Assembly: GCA_029879665.1 (NCBI GenBank)
Contig: JAOUPW010000161.1
Span: 1 to 5,588, forward strand
Origin: Rhodospirillales bacterium
GTDB lineage: Bacteria; Pseudomonadota; Alphaproteobacteria; Rhodospirillales; JAOUPW01
Length of the DNA: 5,588 nt
Direction of reading: 5' to 3'
Shown: in pieces, positions 1 through 5,588 of the stretch
How positions within the stretch are numbered: the stretch's first letter is position 1
Layout of the letters: each line of letters starts with the position of its first letter
Notes under the pieces: model-generated
What the model was told of the DNA's origin: nothing
Seen by the model: only the letters and a program-made list of their open reading frames with translations
Database searches by the model: none
Translations under genes and position numbers: made by a program

Positions 1-1103
1 TGTTTAACCTGCGTGTTGGCGGCGGCATAGAGAACCTGAAAGCGGAAAATCTTGATGCCGCAGGTGGTCGACCCGGCACAGCCGCCGATAAACATGATGA
101 AAAAGAATACCGGCAGGGCGAAATTGCCCCACAGGCTATAATCGGCGGTCGCATAGCCGGTGCCGGTCATGATGGAAATAATGTTGAAGGACGCGTAACG
201 CAGGGATTGAAGCGGCGACATTCCGCCGTCCAGCCACAGCCAGGCGGTGGCCAGCAGGACCGCGCCGGCAACGATCGTAAAAAACCACTGCACCTGGCTG
301 TCCTGAAAAAGGGATTGCGGATTTCCGCGCACGGCTTTCAGGTAGAGAATAAAGGGCAGACTGCCGACGATCATGCCCAGGGTCGCGATGGCATCGATGG
401 CGGGGCTTTTGAATTGGCCGACGGAACCGTCCACGGTTGAAAAGCCGCCGGTGGCGATGGTCGTCATGGAATGGGCGAAGGCGTCAAAGCCGCTCATGCC
501 GGCCAGCCAGTAGGCCCCCGCCCACAGAGCCGTCAGCAAAAGATAAATGATGCCGATGGAACTGGCGATCTGGGCCGCGCGGGGCAGGGCTTTTTCCGAA
601 TGATCCGCCGATTCCATGCGGAAAAGCTGCATGCCGCCGACGCCGAGCACCGGCAGCACGGCAATCGCCATGACGATAATGCCGATCCCGCCCAGCCATT
701 GCAGCAAAGCCCGCCACAGCAGAATTCCCGGCGGCGCGTAATCAAGACCGGTAATTACCGTCGATCCGGTGGTGGTGATGCCGCTCATGGCCTCGAAAAA
801 AGCATCGGTGAAGCTGAGGTTGAGTTCGGAAAAGGCCAGCGGCAGGGAGGCGAACAGGGTCAGTACGATCCAGCTCAAGGTGGTCATGACAAACGCCTGG
901 CGCACGGAAAGCCGCATTCCTTCGGAGCGGCCGGTCAGGGTCATGGAGACGCCGACGAAGACGGTGACCCCGGCCGAGATCGCAAATACCTGCCAGTCGG
1001 GGTTTCCCGCCGCCGCGTCGACGACGGCCGGAATGCACATGCCCAACGCCAACGTCGTCAGCAACAGGCCGATGATCAAAAAAATGGGCCGGAAATCCAT
1101 CAT
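1..1103 (-). CDS. trkH: TrkH-family K+ uptake channel subunit, 3' end outside window
   Basis: This is the membrane pore subunit of a Trk/Ktr-type potassium uptake system, which normally works with a cytoplasmic nucleotide-binding TrkA partner; no trkA is visible here. The first 367 codons are present, and the frame is still open at base 1. Family members have about 480 residues, so roughly the last quarter is missing. The protein is hydrophobic from residue 7 onward and shows three of the four expected pore loops. Loop 1 is at 108-115 (GITTTGST, filter Gly113), loop 2 at 214-222 (TTIATGGFS, Gly219) and loop 3 at 312-317 (MTGTGY, Gly316). The segment GGCAGST at 340-346 corresponds to the gating loop of the third repeat, and KIFRF follows. 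The fourth loop lies off the window. Two adjacent ATG codons (1103 and 1100) are possible starts, with AAGGG about 10 bases upstream. A stop lies just upstream in frame with the nearby GTG. The family is certain; the TrkH, TrkG or KtrB label is by similarity. Confidence 0.93.
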   Translation of the reverse strand, partial: MMDFRPIFLIIGLLLTTLALGMCIPAVVDAAAGNPDWQVFAISAGVTVFVGVSMTLTGRSEGMRLSVRQAFVMTTLSWIVLTLFASLPLAFSELNLSFTDAFFEAMSGITTTGSTVITGLDYAPPGILLWRALLQWLGGIGIIVMAIAVLPVLGVGGMQLFRMESADHSEKALPRAAQIASSIGIIYLLLTALWAGAYWLAGMSGFDAFAHSMTTIATGGFSTVDGSVGQFKSPAIDAIATLGMIVGSLPFILYLKAVRGNPQSLFQDSQVQWFFTIVAGAVLLATAWLWLDGGMSPLQSLRYASFNIISIMTGTGYATADYSLWGNFALPVFFFIMFIGGCAGSTTCGIKIFRFQVLYAAANTQVK

Positions 1104-1213
1104 GTCCGAAATTTCCCTTATTCAGGCACAATGAAGCCTTTCCAACGAATATCGGTCAAGAAAAGAAACTTTGAGTTAAGGGAGGGGAAAAATTCAGCGG
1201 CTGGCCGTAAAAG

Positions 1214-1843
1214 TCAGGAAAAAACACCTTCGCCGGGCTGCGGATTGCCGATCATGGCAAGGAATTCGCGCCGGGTCGAGGAATCGTCGCGGAAAGCGCC
1301 CAGCATGCGGGACGTTATCATGGTAACGCCCGGCTTGTGCACGCCCCGGGTGGTCATGCATTGATGCGCCGCCTCGATCACCACCGCGACCCCCTTGGGT
1401 TGGAGAACGTCGTTGATGGAGTTGGCGATCTGCACCGTCATCTTTTCCTGGATCTGAAGCCGTTTGGCGTACACTTCCACCACCCGCGCCAGTTTGGAAA
1501 TGCCGACCACACGACGGAGCGGCAGGTAGGCGATATGAGCGCGGCCGATGATCGGCGCCATGTGATGTTCGCAATGGGATTCGAAACGGATGTCCTTTAA
1601 CAACACCATTTCGTCATAACCGTCGATTTCCTCGAAGGTGCGTTTGAGGATGTCGTCCGGATCCATGTCGTAGCCCTGGAAAAATTCCTCATAGGAGCGG
1701 GCGACGCGGGCAGGGGTGTCTTTCAGACCTTCGCGAGCGGGGTCGTCGCCGGCCCAACGCAGAAGGGTGCGGATAGCGTCTTCGGCTTCCTTGCGGCTGG
1801 GCTTGCCGCCTTCGACGACACTGAGGGGCTTTTGTTTACGCAC
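1214..1843 (-). CDS. folE: GTP cyclohydrolase I (FolE, type IA)
   Basis: The 209-residue protein converts GTP to 7,8-dihydroneopterin triphosphate and formate in the cytoplasm. This is the first step of tetrahydrofolate synthesis and also feeds de novo queuosine synthesis through QueD. The whole catalytic core is visible. CEHH at 91-94 gives zinc ligands Cys91 and His94 and catalytic His93. [15 protein letters not shown] at 158-172 contains His160 and the third zinc ligand Cys162. SRMLGAF at 178-184 and REFL at 192-195 complete the usual C-terminal signature. Length is normal for the bacterial enzyme (about 190-220 residues). The start is GTG at 1843: there is no in-frame ATG upstream before a TAG stop, and the next internal Met is at residue 60. 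The ribosome binding site is poor (GGA about 8 bases upstream). The gene lies between apaG, 96 bases upstream, and trkH, 110 bases downstream, on the same strand. Co-transcription is possible but not shown. Confidence 0.97.
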   Translation of the reverse strand: MRKQKPLSVVEGGKPSRKEAEDAIRTLLRWAGDDPAREGLKDTPARVARSYEEFFQGYDMDPDDILKRTFEEIDGYDEMVLLKDIRFESHCEHHMAPIIGRAHIAYLPLRRVVGISKLARVVEVYAKRLQIQEKMTVQIANSINDVLQPKGVAVVIEAAHQCMTTRGVHKPGVTMITSRMLGAFRDDSSTRREFLAMIGNPQPGEGVFS

Positions 1844-1939
1844 GAAAAATATCCGATCCTGATGAATGTTGCCCTAGAAAAGTAAGGGATTTGCGATCCG
1901 TTTCAAGAGGGGCATAAAAACCGGAGGGATCACTATGTT

Positions 1940-2365
1940 TTAATTCATCTTTGCCCGGTGATGGGGGCTGTCCAGGGAAAAGGCGGGAACTTCCACCTCC
2001 AGGCGTTTTCCCCCCTGGGTCAGCATGTAATAGGTGCCGAGCATGATGCCCGAAGACGTTTGCAGCGGTGTGCCGCTGGTGTATTCGAAATGCTCGCCGG
2101 GCGAAAGCACGGGCTGTTCGCCGACCACGCCGTCGCCTCTGACTTCCTGGACACGGCCGTTCGAATCGGTGATCTGCCAATACCGGCTCAACAACTGAAC
2201 CGTCTCAACGCCGTTATTTTCGATGCGGACATGATAGGCCCATACGAAATGATCGTCCTCCGCGGAGGACTGGTCCGCCAGGAAGACGGGTTCAACCGTC
2301 ACGGTAATGGCATTGGTGGTTTGAACATAAAGGCCCTGTTCCGATGAAACGGTTTGTTTGGTCAT
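1940..2365 (-). CDS. apaG: ApaG domain protein
   Basis: This is a small soluble protein of 141 residues from the ATG at 2365 and a full-length ApaG (family about 125-140 residues). ApaG is a single fibronectin-III-like beta-sandwich domain. In enterobacteria it has been linked to Co2+/Mg2+ resistance, but its biochemical role remains poorly defined. The family signature is clear: the strand TVTVEPVFL near residues 22-30, SRYWQITDSNGRVQEVRG at 60-77, GDGVVGEQPVLSPGEHFEY at 77-95, SGIMLGTYYM at 105-114, and the typical ending VPAFSLDSP. The start is uncertain. An in-frame TTG at 2380 would add five residues (MADRI). The ATG has AGGA only 2 bases upstream, which is too close for a standard site, and the TTG is no better placed. 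The E. coli partners apaH and rsmA (ksgA) are absent here; folE follows 96 bases downstream. Confidence 0.95.
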   Translation of the reverse strand: MTKQTVSSEQGLYVQTTNAITVTVEPVFLADQSSAEDDHFVWAYHVRIENNGVETVQLLSRYWQITDSNGRVQEVRGDGVVGEQPVLSPGEHFEYTSGTPLQTSSGIMLGTYYMLTQGGKRLEVEVPAFSLDSPHHRAKMN

Positions 2366-2419
2366 GATCCTGTCGGCCAAGTTCTCATGTGATACGTATA
2401 ATTAATAATAAGTCAGGTT

Positions 2420-2446
2420 ACTATAAATCGGGATGGATCGCTGCAA
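2420..2446 (-). promoter_or_regulatory. Possible sigma70-type promoter for apaG
   Basis: Reading toward apaG, TTGCAG (2446-2441) is followed after 15 bases by TATAGT (2425-2420). The -10 match is 5 of 6 and the -35 match 4 of 6, but the spacing is 2 bases shorter than ideal. It lies in an AT-rich stretch and would give a leader of roughly 45-50 bases before the apaG ATG. This is a consensus match by eye only; alphaproteobacterial promoters are often loose and AT-rich DNA produces such matches by chance. Confidence 0.3.
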
Positions 2447-2504
2447 TGTCCAGCCAATTATTAATCATATCATGAACATGGCTGATTCGTATTCCCCAAT
2501 CCTG

Positions 2505-2552
2505 GCGGGGGGCGGATATTTGCCGCGGATTCGCGGTCTGTACCGTCCCCGC
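2505..2552 (+). other. Nested inverted repeat / potential RNA stem-loop upstream of SDR gene
   Basis: An outer 6-base pair set, GCGGGG (2505-2510) with CCCCGC (2547-2552), encloses an inner hairpin, CCGCG (2523-2527) with CGCGG (2532-2536) and loop GATT. The structure ends about 60 bases before the SDR start codon. On the plus strand it is followed by six A residues, so it is not an intrinsic terminator in that direction. It could fold in the SDR mRNA leader if transcription begins upstream of it, or be an operator. The complementarity is seen; any function is unknown. Confidence 0.35.
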
Positions 2553-2602
2553 AAAAAAGGATAGGGTTTTCCGGTGTGCGCCGGGATTTTGGACGAAAAG
2601 AC

Positions 2603-2607
2603 GAGGG
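2603..2607 (+). promoter_or_regulatory. Ribosome binding site that sets the SDR start
   Basis: GAGGG lies 4 bases before the ATG at 2612. It favours that start over the in-frame GTG at 2576, which would add 12 charged residues ahead of the Rossmann fold and has no comparable site. Confidence 0.7.
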
Positions 2608-2611
2608 ACGG

Positions 2612-3379
2612 ATGAACGACCTATTCAATCTGGAAGGAAATGTCGCTTTGGTGACCGGGGCGGCCAAGGGCTTGGGGCTTCATTTTGCCAAAGTCCTTGC
2701 CGAAAACGGCGCCGAGGTGATTGTCACCGCCCGTCAGGAAAAGGCCTTGGAGGGCGCGGTCGCAGAAATCGCCAAATCCGGCGGTAAAGTGGGGGGGATC
2801 GCCATGGATGTGACCAATCCCAATTCCATTATTGAAGCCTTTGTCTCGGTGGAGGAAAATTTCGGCCCCGTTACCGTTCTCGTCAACAACGCCGGCATCG
2901 CCGGCGGCCACTCCTTGCTGAGAACGGAGGAAGAGGATTGGGACCGGGTCATGGACACCAACCTCAAGGGGGCCTGGCTGGTGGCGAAGGAAGCTGCCCA
3001 GCGCATGATCGAAATGGATATCGGCGGTTCCATCATCAATGTCGCCTCGATCATGGGGCTGCGCGTCGCCGGCGGCGTCGGCGCTTATGCCGCGTCGAAA
3101 GCAGGCCTGATCCACATGACCCGGGCGATGGCATTGGAGTGGGCCCGCTACGGCATCCGGGTCAACGCCTTGGCTCCCGGCTACATCGAAACCGACATGA
3201 ACGGCGAATTCCTTAAAAGCGAATCCGGACAGAAATTGCTGGCGCGGATTCCGCAACGCCGTTTCGGCAAGAAACGGGAACTGAACGGGCCGCTGTTGCT
3301 GCTGGCTTCCGACGCTTCCAGCCTGATGACCGGTTCGGTGATCACCGCCGACGGCGGTCACCTGATCAGTTCTTTGTAA
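2612..3379 (+). CDS. Short-chain dehydrogenase/reductase (classical SDR, FabG-like)
   Basis: This is a complete 255-residue NAD(P)-dependent oxidoreductase of the classical SDR family, of normal length (about 250). One Rossmann domain carries all the key residues: the nucleotide loop TGAAKGLG (15-22), acidic DV at 66-67, NNAG (92-95), and the catalytic tetrad Asn117, Ser146, Tyr159 and Lys163 (YAASK at 159-163). The post-catalytic loop is PGYIETDM (189-196), and the ending TADGGH near 246-250 is typical. Lys19 in the glycine loop and Arg41 just after the second strand, where NADH enzymes have Asp, suggest NADP(H); this is inferred. It resembles 3-oxoacyl-ACP reductases and gluconate or sugar-acid dehydrogenases, and the substrate cannot be told from sequence. 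It stands alone on the plus strand and its last 14 bases overlap the end of queG on the other strand. Confidence 0.94.
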   Translation: MNDLFNLEGNVALVTGAAKGLGLHFAKVLAENGAEVIVTARQEKALEGAVAEIAKSGGKVGGIAMDVTNPNSIIEAFVSVEENFGPVTVLVNNAGIAGGHSLLRTEEEDWDRVMDTNLKGAWLVAKEAAQRMIEMDIGGSIINVASIMGLRVAGGVGAYAASKAGLIHMTRAMALEWARYGIRVNALAPGYIETDMNGEFLKSESGQKLLARIPQRRFGKKRELNGPLLLLASDASSLMTGSVITADGGHLISSL

Positions 3380-4403
3380 TTTTTCCCAGGGCCCAGGCCG
3401 CGGCGTCGCGCACCAGGGCGGAAGAATCATCCAGCCGTTCGCGGACGGCGTCGGCAAGAGAACTATCGCCGCTGTTTCCCATTGCGGTCAGCACGTTGCG
3501 GACGATGCGGTTGCGCCCCGTGCGCTTGACGGCGGTACCGGCGAAAACGGCGCGGAAGTCGCCGTCGTTGAGGCGAGCGAGATCGGCGAGCCGGGGCGCC
3601 GCAAGTTCAGGCCGTGGCTTCAGGGTGTCCTCGCCGGTCGCGGTCTCGAATTTATTGAACGGGCACGCCGCCAGGCAGTCGTCGCAGCCGTAAATGCGGT
3701 TGCCGAGCCCCGCGCGCAGGTCTTCGGGGATGGGGCCTTTCAACTCGATGCTGAGATAGGAAACGCAGCGCCGGGGATCGATGCGGTAGGGTGCGGTCAA
3801 CGCCCCCGTCGGGCAGGCATCCAGGCAGGCGGTGCACGACCCGCAGTGATCGGTTTCAGGTTGATCCGGCGGCAGTTCCAAGGTGGTGAAGATTTCGCCC
3901 AGGAACAGCCACGAGCCGTATTCGCGCGAAACCAGATTGGTGTGCTTGCCCTGCCAGCCGATGCCGGCGCGGGCCGCGAGGGGCTTTTCCATCACCGGGG
4001 CGGTATCGACGAACACCTTGACCTCGCAGCCATAGGTTTCCACCATCCAGCGCGCCAGGGCCTTGAGGCGTTTTTTCACCAGATCGTGGTAATCGGATCC
4101 TTGGGCGTAGACGCTGATGTTGCCCCGGTCGCGCCGGTCCAGGGCGCGGCGGGGGTCCTGGGCGGGGCCGTAGTTGAGGCCCAGCGCAATGATGCTTTTC
4201 GCGTCCGGCCACAGGGTTTGCGGATCGGCGCGGCGGTCGGCGTGGCGCGCCATCCAGTCCATATCCCCTTGCAGACCGGCGCCGAGATAAGCATCCAGAT
4301 GGCGCTGATCCGCCGGATCGGGCGCGGCGGTGGCGACGCCGGCGGCATCAAATCCCAGGGATTTCGCCTTTTCCAGAATGGATTTTTTGATTTCCCGCAC
4401 CAT
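3366..4403 (-). CDS. queG: Epoxyqueuosine reductase QueG
   Basis: This cobalamin-dependent iron-sulfur enzyme reduces epoxyqueuosine to queuosine at the wobble position of GUN-anticodon tRNAs, the last step of the pathway. The 345-residue protein is slightly shorter than E. coli QueG (about 380) but has all parts. The N-terminal cobalamin-binding region includes SIIALGLNY (70-78), YAQGSDYHDLVKKRL (99-113), FVDTAPVMEKPLA (131-143, Asp133 the expected proton donor) and GIGWQGKHTNL (147-157). The ferredoxin-like part carries two [4Fe-4S] sets, CGSCTACLDACPTGA (Cys187, 190, 193, 197), Cys213, and CDDCLAACP (Cys240, 243, 247). The C-terminus (about 313-342) looks like a HEAT repeat, as in QueG structures. 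The start is ATG at 4403, with AGGA only 1 base before it; the next codon, GTG, would have better spacing. It is divergent from the VUT gene, and its 3' end overlaps the SDR gene. Confidence 0.96.
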   Translation of the reverse strand: MVREIKKSILEKAKSLGFDAAGVATAAPDPADQRHLDAYLGAGLQGDMDWMARHADRRADPQTLWPDAKSIIALGLNYGPAQDPRRALDRRDRGNISVYAQGSDYHDLVKKRLKALARWMVETYGCEVKVFVDTAPVMEKPLAARAGIGWQGKHTNLVSREYGSWLFLGEIFTTLELPPDQPETDHCGSCTACLDACPTGALTAPYRIDPRRCVSYLSIELKGPIPEDLRAGLGNRIYGCDDCLAACPFNKFETATGEDTLKPRPELAAPRLADLARLNDGDFRAVFAGTAVKRTGRNRIVRNVLTAMGNSGDSSLADAVRERLDDSSALVRDAAAWALGKITKN

Positions 4404-4427
4404 ATCCTCGCCAAAGGCCGGAGGGAT
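4404..4427 (-). promoter_or_regulatory. Hairpin overlapping the queG ribosome binding site
   Basis: In the queG leader, AUCCCUC pairs with GAGGAU with one bulged C (forward 4421-4427 with 4404-4409). A further GCC/GGC stem with a UUU loop (4416-4418 with 4410-4412) is stacked inside, separated by a 2-base CG bulge. The 3' arm contains the only Shine-Dalgarno-like sequence (GAGGA) and ends directly at the AUG. Nine pairs with bulges could lower translation of queG. It does not match a preQ1 riboswitch layout that I recognise, and it may be coincidental. Confidence 0.3.
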
Positions 4428-4477
4428 GTGTTATTGATCCGACCCGTTTTCGAACCATAGCAAAAGAAGCTCCATTC

Positions 4478-4960
4478 ATGCGTTACAAATTCACCGCCCT
4501 CTACATCGCCCTCATCATCGGCGTGAACTACGCCTTCACCGTGGTTCCCCTGGTCAAGCTGCCCGACGGCACCATGTGGCCGCCGGTGGCGCTGGCGGTG
4601 GGTTTCGTTTTCGTGGTCCGCGATTTCGCCCAGCGGGAAATCGGCCACAAGGTGCTGCTCGCCATGCTGGCGGGCGTGATCGTCAGCTATTACATGGCCG
4701 ACCCCTACATCGCCATGGCCAGCGCGGCGGCGTTTCTGGTCAGTGAACTGGCGGATTGGGCGGTTTATTCGTTTACCCGCCGGCCGTTGTCGCAACGGGT
4801 GCTGTTTTCCAGCGCCTTGGGCGCGCCCATCGACAGCGCCGTGTTCCTGGGCGGCATCGGGCTGCTGTCGCCGGTGGGCGTCGCCGCGATGACCGCGAGC
4901 AAGCTCATGGGCGCGTTGCTGGTGTGGTGGCTGCTGCGGCGTCGCGAACTGGCCGCCTAG
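4478..4960 (+). CDS. VUT family (DUF165/YhhQ-like) membrane transporter, short form
   Basis: This is a 160-residue integral membrane protein with about five hydrophobic segments (roughly 6-24, 35-48, 58-74, 77-96 and 115-155, the last probably two helices). I place it in the VUT / DUF165 family, whose best-known member, E. coli YhhQ, imports queuosine precursors. The support is the spacing of conserved polar motifs: VRDFAQREIGHKV (47-59), SELADWAVY (89-97) and LGAPIDSAVFLGGIG (114-128). It is clearly shorter than YhhQ (about 220 residues) and matches the compact form that carries RD-x-x-Q in the first motif. The substrate of this compact form is not settled to my knowledge. Divergence from queG, 74 bases away, supports a queuosine-related cargo such as preQ0, preQ1 or queuine; this is inference. 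The start is ATG at 4478 with AGAAG about 8 bases upstream. The C-terminus is a basic tail (RRREL) expected on the cytoplasmic side. Confidence 0.8.
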   Translation: MRYKFTALYIALIIGVNYAFTVVPLVKLPDGTMWPPVALAVGFVFVVRDFAQREIGHKVLLAMLAGVIVSYYMADPYIAMASAAAFLVSELADWAVYSFTRRPLSQRVLFSSALGAPIDSAVFLGGIGLLSPVGVAAMTASKLMGALLVWWLLRRRELAA

Positions 4961-4972
4961 AACCTTCGAAAT

Positions 4973-5588
4973 TTATCCGGCCATGCCGCCGTCGGCCATA
5001 TAGACCCCGCCGGTGCAGAAACTGCTCATATCGGACGCCAGGAACAACACCACGTCGGCGATTTCGGAAGCCCGGCCATGACGGCGTAACGGAATGCGCT
5101 GGTTCAGCATTTCCGTCGCGTTGACGCCCAAAATCTTGCTCATGCGGTCTTCGATTTCCAGTTGAAAGTCGTTGTCTACCGGCCCCGGCGCGACCACGTT
5201 GGCGCGGATGTTGCGCGGGCCCACTTCCTTGGCGATGCTCCGCATCATGCCGATCACCGCGTGTTTGGAGGTGGCATAGGCGACGGTGTTGGGGTTGGCC
5301 TGAACGCCCATGATGCTCGACGTGATGATAATGCTGCCGCCGTCGCCCATGTGCGGCAGCGCGTATTTAACGCCTAAGAACGTGCCGCCTATATTCACCG
5401 CCATGACCCGATTGAATAGGTCGGTGGGGAAATCGGCGACGGGTTTGTTGTCGCCGCTGAATCCGGCATTGCAGAACAGCACATCGATCCGGCCCCATTT
5501 TTCCATGGTTTGGTCGATGTAGTTTTTGCTCGCCGCCTCATCGGAAACATCGGCCTCAACGGCGGCGACGCGATCGCTGGCGCCGCCT
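4973..5588 (-). CDS. Short-chain dehydrogenase/reductase, 5' end outside window
   Basis: This is a second classical SDR oxidoreductase, with its C-terminal 204 codons present. The open frame continues past 5588, so the cofactor-binding TGxxxGxG loop and the first strands (about 45-50 residues) are missing. The ATG at 5506 is internal, not the start. Visible landmarks, numbered from the first complete codon, are ADVSD (12-16), CNAG (39-42) in place of the usual NNAG, active-site Asn65, Ser91 and Tyr104 with Lys108 (YATSK at 104-108), VAPGPVDNDF after the active site, and the terminal ADGGMAG. The Ser-to-Tyr spacing of 13 is standard. It is only distantly similar to the other SDR in this window, so a recent local duplication is unlikely. 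The substrate is unknown. Its stop codon is 12 bases from that of the VUT gene on the opposite strand. Confidence 0.92.
   Translation of the reverse strand, partial: GGASDRVAAVEADVSDEAASKNYIDQTMEKWGRIDVLFCNAGFSGDNKPVADFPTDLFNRVMAVNIGGTFLGVKYALPHMGDGGSIIITSSIMGVQANPNTVAYATSKHAVIGMMRSIAKEVGPRNIRANVVAPGPVDNDFQLEIEDRMSKILGVNATEMLNQRIPLRRHGRASEIADVVLFLASDMSSFCTGGVYMADGGMAG

Larger units (their letters stand above)
2366..2611. other. Divergent intergenic region between apaG and the SDR gene
   Basis: This is the longest stretch without a protein gene. The half nearest apaG (about 2388-2480) is strikingly AT-rich against the surrounding coding DNA. It holds an 8-base palindrome ATACGTAT (2392-2399) and a 9-base inverted repeat ATTAATAAT / ATTATTAAT (2401-2409 and 2457-2465). 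The half nearest the SDR gene is GC-rich and contains a nested stem-loop (2505-2552). Outward promoters for both genes must lie here, and I found only a weak candidate for apaG. No tRNA or convincing larger ORF is visible. Confidence 0.6.

Noticed and set aside
1018..1103. Signal peptide at the TrkH N-terminus
   Set aside because: The hydrophobic stretch after MMDFRPI is the first transmembrane helix expected in TrkH, and there is no cleavage site.
1104..1213. Terminator after folE or promoter for trkH in the 110-base gap
   Set aside because: The only hairpin near the T-run is CGG-CCAG-CCG, with three pairs. TTGACC (1159-1154) is a fair -35, but the sequence at the right distance (CTTCAT/TTCATT) is a poor -10.
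471..1364. Long plus-strand open frame (297 codons) antisense to trkH and folE
   Set aside because: The translation is rich in Gln, His, Arg and Gly with no fold or motif, while the opposite strand encodes clear TrkH and FolE. It is a by-product of GC-rich codon use.
1844..1939. Promoter for folE: TTGAAA (1906-1901), 16 bases, TACTTT (1884-1879)
   Set aside because: The -35 is good but the -10 matches only 3 of 6 bases. Read-through from apaG is equally plausible, and no terminator hairpin follows apaG.
1836..2180. Minus-strand frame overlapping apaG and the start of folE
   Set aside because: It overlaps clear ApaG coding sequence in another frame and has an Arg/His-rich composition typical of a shadow frame.
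2621..3457. 278-codon minus-strand open frame across the SDR gene
   Set aside because: It is the antisense shadow of a complete SDR with all catalytic motifs, and the translation is low-complexity and matches no family I know.
1921..4427. Ten-base repeat CCGGAGGGAT upstream of both folE (1921-1930) and queG (4418-4427)
   Set aside because: Several identical 10-base pairs are expected by chance in a window of this size, the distances to the start codons differ, and the sequence has no internal symmetry.
4434..4462. Promoter for the VUT gene: TTGATC (4434-4439), 17 bases, ATAGCA
   Set aside because: The -35 is partial and the -10 weak. It is well placed but not distinguishable from chance.
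4404..4477. preQ1 riboswitch between queG and the VUT gene
   Set aside because: The location is right, but neither strand shows the compact pseudoknot with A-rich tail of class I or a recognisable class II or III layout. Only the simple hairpin reported above is seen.
2612..5588. The two SDR genes as a recent tandem duplication
   Set aside because: They share only family-level motifs, differ in the NNAG/CNAG motif and the substrate loop, and lie on opposite strands with unrelated genes between.

Overview
The window is an ordinary, densely coding bacterial chromosome segment. It holds seven protein genes, five complete and two cut by the window edges. There is no sign of a mobile element, CRISPR array, tRNA, rRNA or phage. 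It is moderately GC-rich with strong G/C preference at third codon positions. The protein sequences (ApaG, FolE, TrkH, QueG, a short VUT-family protein and two classical short-chain dehydrogenases) look alphaproteobacterial, probably near the Rhodospirillales. That placement is a judgement from protein character, not a computed one.

Layout from left to right. Three genes lie on the minus strand at 1-2365: the first 367 codons of trkH (K+ uptake channel subunit), then folE (GTP cyclohydrolase I), then apaG, transcribed in the order apaG, folE, trkH with gaps of 96 and 110 bases. An AT-rich intergenic region of about 246 bases (2366-2611) separates apaG from a divergent plus-strand short-chain dehydrogenase gene (2612-3379). 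That gene runs tail to tail into queG on the minus strand (3366-4403), and the two coding ends overlap by 14 bases. queG is divergent, across a 74-base gap, from a plus-strand gene for a small VUT/DUF165 membrane protein (4478-4960). That gene converges, with 12 bases between stop codons, on a second, 5'-truncated minus-strand short-chain dehydrogenase (4973-5588).

Functional links. The clearest theme is queuosine, a modified tRNA nucleoside. QueG performs its last reduction, VUT/DUF165 proteins include the YhhQ queuosine-precursor transporters, and FolE makes 7,8-dihydroneopterin triphosphate, the common precursor of folate and of the de novo queuosine pathway. FolE also serves folate alone and sits 1.5 kb from queG beyond two unrelated genes, so only the queG-VUT pair is a real contextual argument. 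The substrates of the two dehydrogenases cannot be read from the sequence. I see no strong evidence for an undescribed multi-gene system. The best leads are the short VUT protein beside queG and a hairpin that could cover the queG ribosome binding site.
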